Shown here one piece after another: positions 57,945 through 64,000 of a stretch of 64,000 nucleotides of DNA (positions are counted from its first letter, which is position 1; each line of letters starts with the position of its first letter). Under the pieces are notes generated by a model. The model was given only the letters and a program-made list of their open reading frames with translations, was not told the origin of the DNA and did no database searches. The stretch is from Icerya purchasi. Its lineage: Eukaryota > Arthropoda > Insecta > Hemiptera > Monophlebidae. The DNA lies in contig CM077116.1 of NCBI GenBank assembly GCA_039619475.1, positions 99,617,164 to 99,681,163 of the forward strand, given 5' to 3'. The translations under genes and the position numbers were made by a program.

Positions 57945-59240
57945 ATAGAGCAGATTGGGACAAATATAAGTCAGGATTTATTGTCCCACACCACTTTTCA
58001 CTATCGGTAGAGGAGAACCTACAGAAGCTCACGGAAGCAATTAACACTGCCACTGTAGCATCCATTCCACTAACATCATACACACAGCATAAGCGGGTAC
58101 CTTGGTGGTGCCCAGAGATTAACGCAGCCATTTCTGAAAGGAAAAGAGTTCTCCGTAAGTACAAGACCACCAAATTACTCAGTGATCTAGTGGAATTTAA
58201 AAAGCGCAGGGCCATAGCGAGTTTACTTGTCCGGACAAAGAAACGCCAGTCTTGGATATCTTTTGTTTCTTCTATTACCGAAGATACACCCAGAACCGTT
58301 ATTTGAAAAAGAATTAAGTCTCTCAATGGAGCCTCGAATCATTTTTTGACTCTTGCGTTACTCATGAATGGCTATTAAAGAACAGTCTGACGTTGCCAGA
58401 GTCTTTGCGCTCCATTTTAAAAATTCCTCGTCGTCCTCCTTATATGATCCTTCCTTTGCGGCCATGAAACTAACCGTGGAACAACAAACAATATCTTTTA
58501 ATTCCGACGAAAATGATCCTTTAAATCTTCCTTTTACAATCCACGATTTAAATTATCAACTAAACTGCAACATAAGGAGTAGCGCACCTGGAGTGGATTC
58601 TATACATTCCTTTATGCTCAAACATCTTCTGACATCTGCTAGATTATTCCTGCTCTGCATTTACAACCAAATTTGGTCTTCTGGTTTTATCCCGCAATCC
58701 TTAAAAACAACTCTCCTTATTCCGATTGTCAAGTCGAACAAAGACCCCTTCCTTCCTGAAAGCTATAGACCCATCTCGTTGATCTCAGTCCTTTCTAAGG
58801 TAATGGAGAAAATGGTGAACAGACGCCTCTATTTCTATCTTGAATCCAAGGAAATCCTTTCTCCAATCCAAGCAGGCGGCCGAAAATATAAATCTGTACT
58901 CGTTCATCTTCTTAGCCTACAAAGGTAAATCCTAACAACCCACAGTAGATCACAGCATCTCTACTCAGTCTTTTTTGACATAGAGAAAGCTTACGACCGC
59001 ATATGGCGATATGGAGTACTTAAAAAGCTGAAGAGCGCCGGAATTAGCGGTAATATGGGCAATTTTATCCAGAGCTTTCTCACTGATAGAACTATTCAAG
59101 TAAGAATAGGCTCTTCAGTATCTTCATCCTTTACGACTGAAAATAGAATTCCACAGGGTTCTCCTTTAAGTGTAACCTTGTTTATCCTTTATATAAACGA
59201 TATAGCAGAGTGCATAAGGCCGCCGGTAACAGCCCGTTTA
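57945..59240 (+). pseudogene. Jockey/R1-type non-LTR retrotransposon, RT domain
   Basis: The plus frame begins FHRADWDKYKSGF, the linker after the endonuclease, and continues VPWWCPEINAAISERKRVLR. It stops at a TGA (58304-58306) that replaces an expected W codon, then shifts frame near 58365. The RT fingers and palm follow: NIRSSAPGVDSIH, SYRPISLISVLSKVMEKMV (about 58770), HLYSVFFDIEKAYDRIW (motif A, about 58950-59000, after an in-frame TAA at 58926) and RIPQGSPLSVTLFILYIND (motif B). It breaks off at VTARLL (59240), just before the YADD box would appear. RNase H and the 3' end are absent, so this is an internal block cut at both sides. Confidence 0.85.
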
Positions 59241-59526
59241 TTACATGTACGTCTTTCTTCTGAACTTGACTTATAAGGGTGGCCATTTGCTCTCGTAAAG
59301 CTTTCACTTCCTCTGTCAGTGACTTGTTGATTCTCACTATGTCGGCGTACTTATCGGGCAAGAAGGAACAGAATTTGTTTAATTCTTTCATGTCCGCTTG
59401 TAGACTTTTGATTCCTTCCGGAACTGTTTCATTATCAATCTCCTCGATGTTCACTTTTTTATAACTGGTGCTTGGTGAGCTTGAGTCGCTTAACTGTCTT
59501 TTTGCTGCTGTTTTGCCTTTTGCCAT
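59240..59526 (-). pseudogene. ORF1-like coiled-coil fragment, start preserved
   Basis: On the minus strand an ATG at 59526 opens MAKGKTAAKRQLSDSSSPST, a basic and serine-rich head, followed by VPEGIKSLQADMKELNKFCS and INKSLTEEVKALREQMATLI, which has the heptad pattern of a coiled coil. This is typical of the first ORF of many non-LTR elements, although a host nuclear protein cannot be excluded. Similarity ends after QVQKKDVHVI, at about 59240-59250, where the sequence becomes the antisense of the RT fragment on the other side, so the last 17 codons of the frame are junk. The 5' UTR may extend to about 60000. No polymerase of the same element is attached. Confidence 0.5.
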
Positions 59527-61288
59527 TATAAATAAATAAATATCAGTAATATTAGGTCAATTGTAATAAATAAAGTCAGTCTTACGCGTTAAGTTACGCC
59601 CGCTGAATCGGTTTCTGACTTGTTCGCGTTATCAGTGATAGTTTAATCGTCGATAGAATAAACAATAATTAGCACCACACTACACAACCGTCTACTTCGC
59701 ATTAATCAATTTCGTAATGAGTTTCTTGACAAAAACTGGTTATGAAATATCCTCGAGTTCTAGCGTTAAGTGTGGTTCAATTAAAAAATAAAATAACCAG
59801 GATTTTTTCACTATGAACAGTAAATAATAACACGCTCCTGTGGTTATTTACTCAACGAAAATGTATCGAATGATTTATAAGTTTACAGAAAATAATTACT
59901 TGAATTTTACCGGCTGGTATTCCTAAAAAAGGCATATATTCCCATGTACTTCCGTAAAGCGGAGGTACTATTTAATGGGGCGAAGGACGAAGTACTGAAA
60001 ACTGCTTTGTTTGACTTTGTTTACTTTTCATTTCAACAATTACGATCTTTCTCCTCTTTAGTGATTCCAGGTTCTTGTTATTTTGTTTAAATAAATTTTA
60101 TTAGACACCAAAATGGCGCATCGCCGTACCAAAAAAAAGTTAAATCACACGAAGAGATTTATAAATTAATGTTTCTTTGAAGTACCGGTTCACTAAGTTA
60201 ATCTTGAACTTTTCACCTTTGTGTTTATGTAAGGAATTTAATAATAATCGCGCAGTTTGTTCATACTGGCTAATTTTCAGATAACAAAAATCAGCCGGTG
60301 CATTTTTAATAAGTACCCTCCTATTCACGCGTCTCACATATAAATAAGAATTAAATGTATTTTCGTTTTTTATTTTTTTGTATTTGTACGGTACTACTAT
60401 GCTTTTACTTTATTTGGATGTATTGCCGTTTAAATGAAAATAAAATTTGATTCTTTCTCATGGTTTAGTCTTTTACTGATATCAGTATGCATTATCAATT
60501 TTTATTTTATTTACGAATATTTACGCGTGTGTTGCGGTATTTAACGTAACTGACTTATGCGTGTTGTCCACTAGATATTGTGCTAAATTGAGATAAATTA
60601 AATTTTTTATCAACCTTTAAAGTCTTTCCAAATATCAGTGGTACTATTTTTATTTCGTTAAATTTGCACATATTCTTTACTCGTGGTTTTAGATAAGCAT
60701 ATATTTCGACTATTTCTTCATATTATACTATTTGGTACAGTTATAATTAGACCTAGCTTGTTTTTGTTAACTATTAATAACACATATGGTCTGATATGTT
60801 TTATTGCCTTATCCTTTAATATTATTTTACTTCATTATAATTTACTACGTTAATTTTCAGGAAATATTACTGAATCTAAGCAAATATAGTAAAATGACAT
60901 TGCCTACACAGTCCACAAAAGAGTATCTGGCTTTTAGTAATAATTCCATCGTTAAATGTTTTTTTATTAATTCCAATAATTCAAATCAAAGTGTGAATCG
61001 CTAAGATTTTTCCTTAACTTCAACGCTTTAGACACCTGCTTTTTTTTAACGCCGATGGCGAAAAATCAAGCCTTCAATTCCTGCTGTATTATCCTAGTGT
61101 TCTGTTATTATATCTCTTTCTAAAAAATTCTTGTACCGTTTTTTCGAATCTTCCTCATTTTATCATCTTTGTTATTATTGTTGTTTTTTGTTTATTATTA
61201 TTTACTATTATTACTATTAGAATTTTTAAAGGAATTCTTTTTTGACCAGTTGTTTAAAATTAACCTGTTATTATTATTATTATTTTTA

Positions 61289-61326
<38 letters not shown>

Positions 61327-61818
61327 GGTTAATAAATATGAAGAAATGATATAATTTTTTTTTTAAATTTTAAAATAATATAAAAAAATTAAAAGAAATG
61401 CTTTTAATGAAAATAAGAAAAATAATCTTTTCAGATCCATCAAATTGGGGTATTTTAAAAGAATGAGATAAAGCCATTGGTCTGTGCTAATATGAAATGT
61501 AATTTTTCAGATCCACGCTTTTATTTTGTTCTTTTTTCTGAAATATCCCAATTTGGTAGATCTGCAAAAAGTGTTCTTCTTGTTTTATCATTGCTTTAAT
61601 AAATAAAAGCCTTTTTTTAATTTTTGTTTTATATTGTTTTTACATGTGCGGACAAATGAGAGCGTAAAATAGAATGACTTTAATTTTAAATAACGTGATC
61701 TACTAAACTAATAGACAGAATTTTATTTTATTATTTTTTGTTTGTTGCACTTGTTTATGTCTTTCCCAACCTAAAATAGCGCACATTTTCAACAAAATGA
61801 TCAAAAGCAACGTTTTCT

Positions 61819-61852
<34 letters not shown>

Positions 61853-64000
61853 CGAAACCTTCTATAGGTTTTTTTCTAGAAATCAATTTTCATTAAAATT
61901 GGCCTTATTGTTTTCGAGATATTAGCGTTAGTGTTTCAATACAAACAAAAAGGTCAAGTTGAAGCCTTTAGAACAAGATTTTTCTTACTACGCCAATATT
62001 CCCCGATATTTATTTAAATCTCATGCGATGCAAGTTATATATCTTAAAAGCACAAAACGACGATAAGTTACATTTAATTATTACAATTAAAACGGGACTT
62101 GCACAAAATTCTAATTAGGTCAACTTGTCTTTATAACGACGCTGTTTAATCACCTATATGATTATGCTTTGTATTCTATCCCCTGTATGTGTTAACTGAA
62201 TTGCACATTTTTATTTATTTTTTTATTTTTTTTTGTCTCTTTATGATTATCTGATATTGTGTGTGCGTGTTATGTATTTATGTGTATTTTAATTCTAGTT
62301 TTATAAATCGGTTTTTTAATGAAAGAAATTTTTAGTTTACACGTTTATTTATAGGTAATTATATATTCAGCTTACTTCTGATTTTAGTCTAAACCAATAA
62401 CTTTAGAGTTACCTGTAAAATTAAAAACCCCGGTTTTCGATATTGCCGCCTCGAATTTTCTCACCGAAACAATGGTAATTAGTCGCAAACAAATGAAGTA
62501 ATTAAATGACCGAAATGCGTAGGAATAGAGATAGCGTGGGCTTAAATTTAACTAACATGTAAACTACATAATAAACCTAACGAAATATTTATTTTATGTT
62601 ATTATCAAAAATTCAACCCTTAATATAATTCGGTTAATTTCAATAAACCGAATGTATTAATACATAACGACGTTATTCCAGCAGGTTTTAAGTCCTATCC
62701 AACACTTACATTTTTAAGGAAGACTATTGCCGTGTATTGGCTCTTTATACATAGTTCTGTCGACGGCTTTAGTTATCATTTGCGGTGGTATTCTTTTGGC
62801 TGATCTAGGTACCATGCTGTTTTTTAGTACAGTAGAACAAAATTTAATGCGAATACCAATTTCCGAAAAATGTTGAAAAAAAATATCAAAATATAATATT
62901 GTAAATATTTAACAAAGTAGATGGAATAATCGAAGTATTAGTATAGATTAATTCATACATTGTTACACGATTAAGATTTAAAAATGACTTCATCGAACAC
63001 TTGCTGTTCCTGATACAATCTATTATTTTCAATTCAAGATCGGGAAAGGAAAACGTTCGAAATATCGTTTAAAAGATTCTAGCAGATGCAGTTATCATTA
63101 ATGATATACAAACGGTTTCATGCCACTTAAAGGCGTTCGTTAAATCACGCTTATGAGGAATTTCTGAATAGTATATATACTAATGTTAAGTTCGCTGCAT
63201 AACTACGAATACCGCTGCTAAATCTCAGAAAAATAAAAGCAGAGAAAAATACTTTCAAGCGAAGTAGCGTACGTTAATACAGTTACAAGCATACTCGTAA
63301 AATCGGTATCGATATTCCAACATACTCTAACTTTTATCATTTTTTACTTTTATCAGAACGCATTTATTTAAAATTTTCTTACAATAATGAATATTTGATG
63401 TACAAGTCGCGTATATTTGAACATTAAGCATTGTTGTAATGTTTTATACACCGTTTATTTTGTTCGAAATTTTAAAAAAATGTAGCTGAAATCGAAATTG
63501 AAATTACTTTAATTTACATTGACGTTTTAAAGAATTACGCAAGATTGTTTTTAAAGCTGTTTAAAGAGTTTTGAAAAACAAATTCTATACACATATTACT
63601 CGACTCTTCTTGATAATAAATATCGTGAGGACCCGAAGAAATTTCGGACCGTCGTAAAATAAGAGGTTCCCGAGACAAACACTTTTTGTTTCGAACATTG
63701 GCGGCGAACGAACTTTCTAAAAGTGGAAGCGAAAAATTCACCTTTACAAAAACGAATTCCTTTCATTGACCTTATTTTTCCATCTTACGTTCCCAGCTTT
63801 GAAGAGAGCTATTCATTTTCTAATGACTTCTCTTCGCATTTTCTAACCTCATCCTACAATATTAACGAAATTTATTAAACATTTCTAACGATTTTTCCCC
63901 AGAGATAGACGGTATGTCTCACCGCGTTTTTAAAAACTTTGTCTAACCAATCTCTTCAAATTTTTCTCACTATTTTTAATTATATTTTATCCTGCAGTTT
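59527..64000. other. No gene seen
   Basis: About 4.5 kb of AT-rich sequence. It holds (TTA)n at 61268-61326 and a T31 run near 61822-61852. Frames of 60-68 codons on either strand are simple-sequence or random. A short GATCCATCAAATTGGG and CCAATTTGGTAGATC inverted pair (about 61436 and 61549) is the only other structure noted. Confidence 0.5.
61268..61326. repeat. (TTA)n microsatellite, interrupted
   Basis: TTA units with TTTTTATT interruptions, then an uninterrupted run. It encodes a leucine run in one plus frame that is not a gene. Confidence 0.95.

Noticed and set aside
1..64000. CRISPR array, bacterial operon, phage or virus-derived gene
   Set aside because: No spaced direct repeats of CRISPR type, no ribosome-binding-site-led gene runs and no viral capsid or envelope motif. 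The window is eukaryotic in character.

Overview
The window looks like gene-poor, AT-rich DNA from an arthropod, most likely an insect. The evidence is the repertoire of mobile elements: a D34D mariner, R1-type, RTE-type and I/Jockey-type non-LTR retrotransposons, a non-autonomous Helitron, Penelope-like repeats with hammerhead-like motifs, a hAT-like MITE and a tRNA-headed SINE. I found no complete host gene and no rRNA or bona fide tRNA gene. The simplest reading is a large intron or an intergenic desert filled with transposons of different ages. The exact order or species cannot be read from this sequence.

Layout. 0-5 kb: a possible 66-nt cassette exon (390-455), two related foldback MITEs (about 700-972 and 2704-2937), an RTE-type retrotransposon 3' remnant on the minus strand (1735-2397) and a short hairpin (4650-4730). 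5-10 kb: degenerate tandem duplications, a decayed Helitron internal fragment and the RNase H/zinc-knuckle end of an I/Jockey-type element (5940-6645). 10-20 kb: a pair of diverged dispersed repeats with promoter-like content (10475 and 18259), simple repeats, weak exon candidates and a long near-perfect inverted repeat (18888-19605). 20-25.2 kb: a minus-strand retrotransposon with RT and RNase H (21504-23640), then a cluster of direct and inverted Penelope/retrozyme-like repeats with three hammerhead-like cores, one arm of which is split by a second, 5'-truncated retrotransposon (24181-25080). 27-29 kb: two unrecognised coding-like stretches and a Helitron with a duplicated 5' terminus (27945-28818).

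30-42 kb is the most element-dense part. It holds a microsatellite-tailed retrotransposon end (30789-31140), a large R1-type element with an open 829-codon endonuclease/RT frame (33122-36085), a decayed I-type element (36838-38420), and a second, short copy of the R1-type element (40152-41960) into which a complete mariner with both terminal repeats has inserted (40509-41804). The mariner transposase is broken by one frameshift. 44-52 kb: a foldback repeat, a hAT-like MITE with an 8-bp duplication, a tRNA-SINE and a second type of MITE. 55-60 kb: an RT crumb, an RT domain of a Jockey/R1-type element, and an opposed ORF1-like coiled-coil fragment joined tail to tail with it. The final 4 kb is unannotated AT-rich sequence.

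The elements do not form a pathway. Their interest lies in nesting order, in self-cleaving-RNA-like repeats, in a long hairpin that could feed small-RNA pathways, and in a few candidate exons that would show the window lies inside a host gene.
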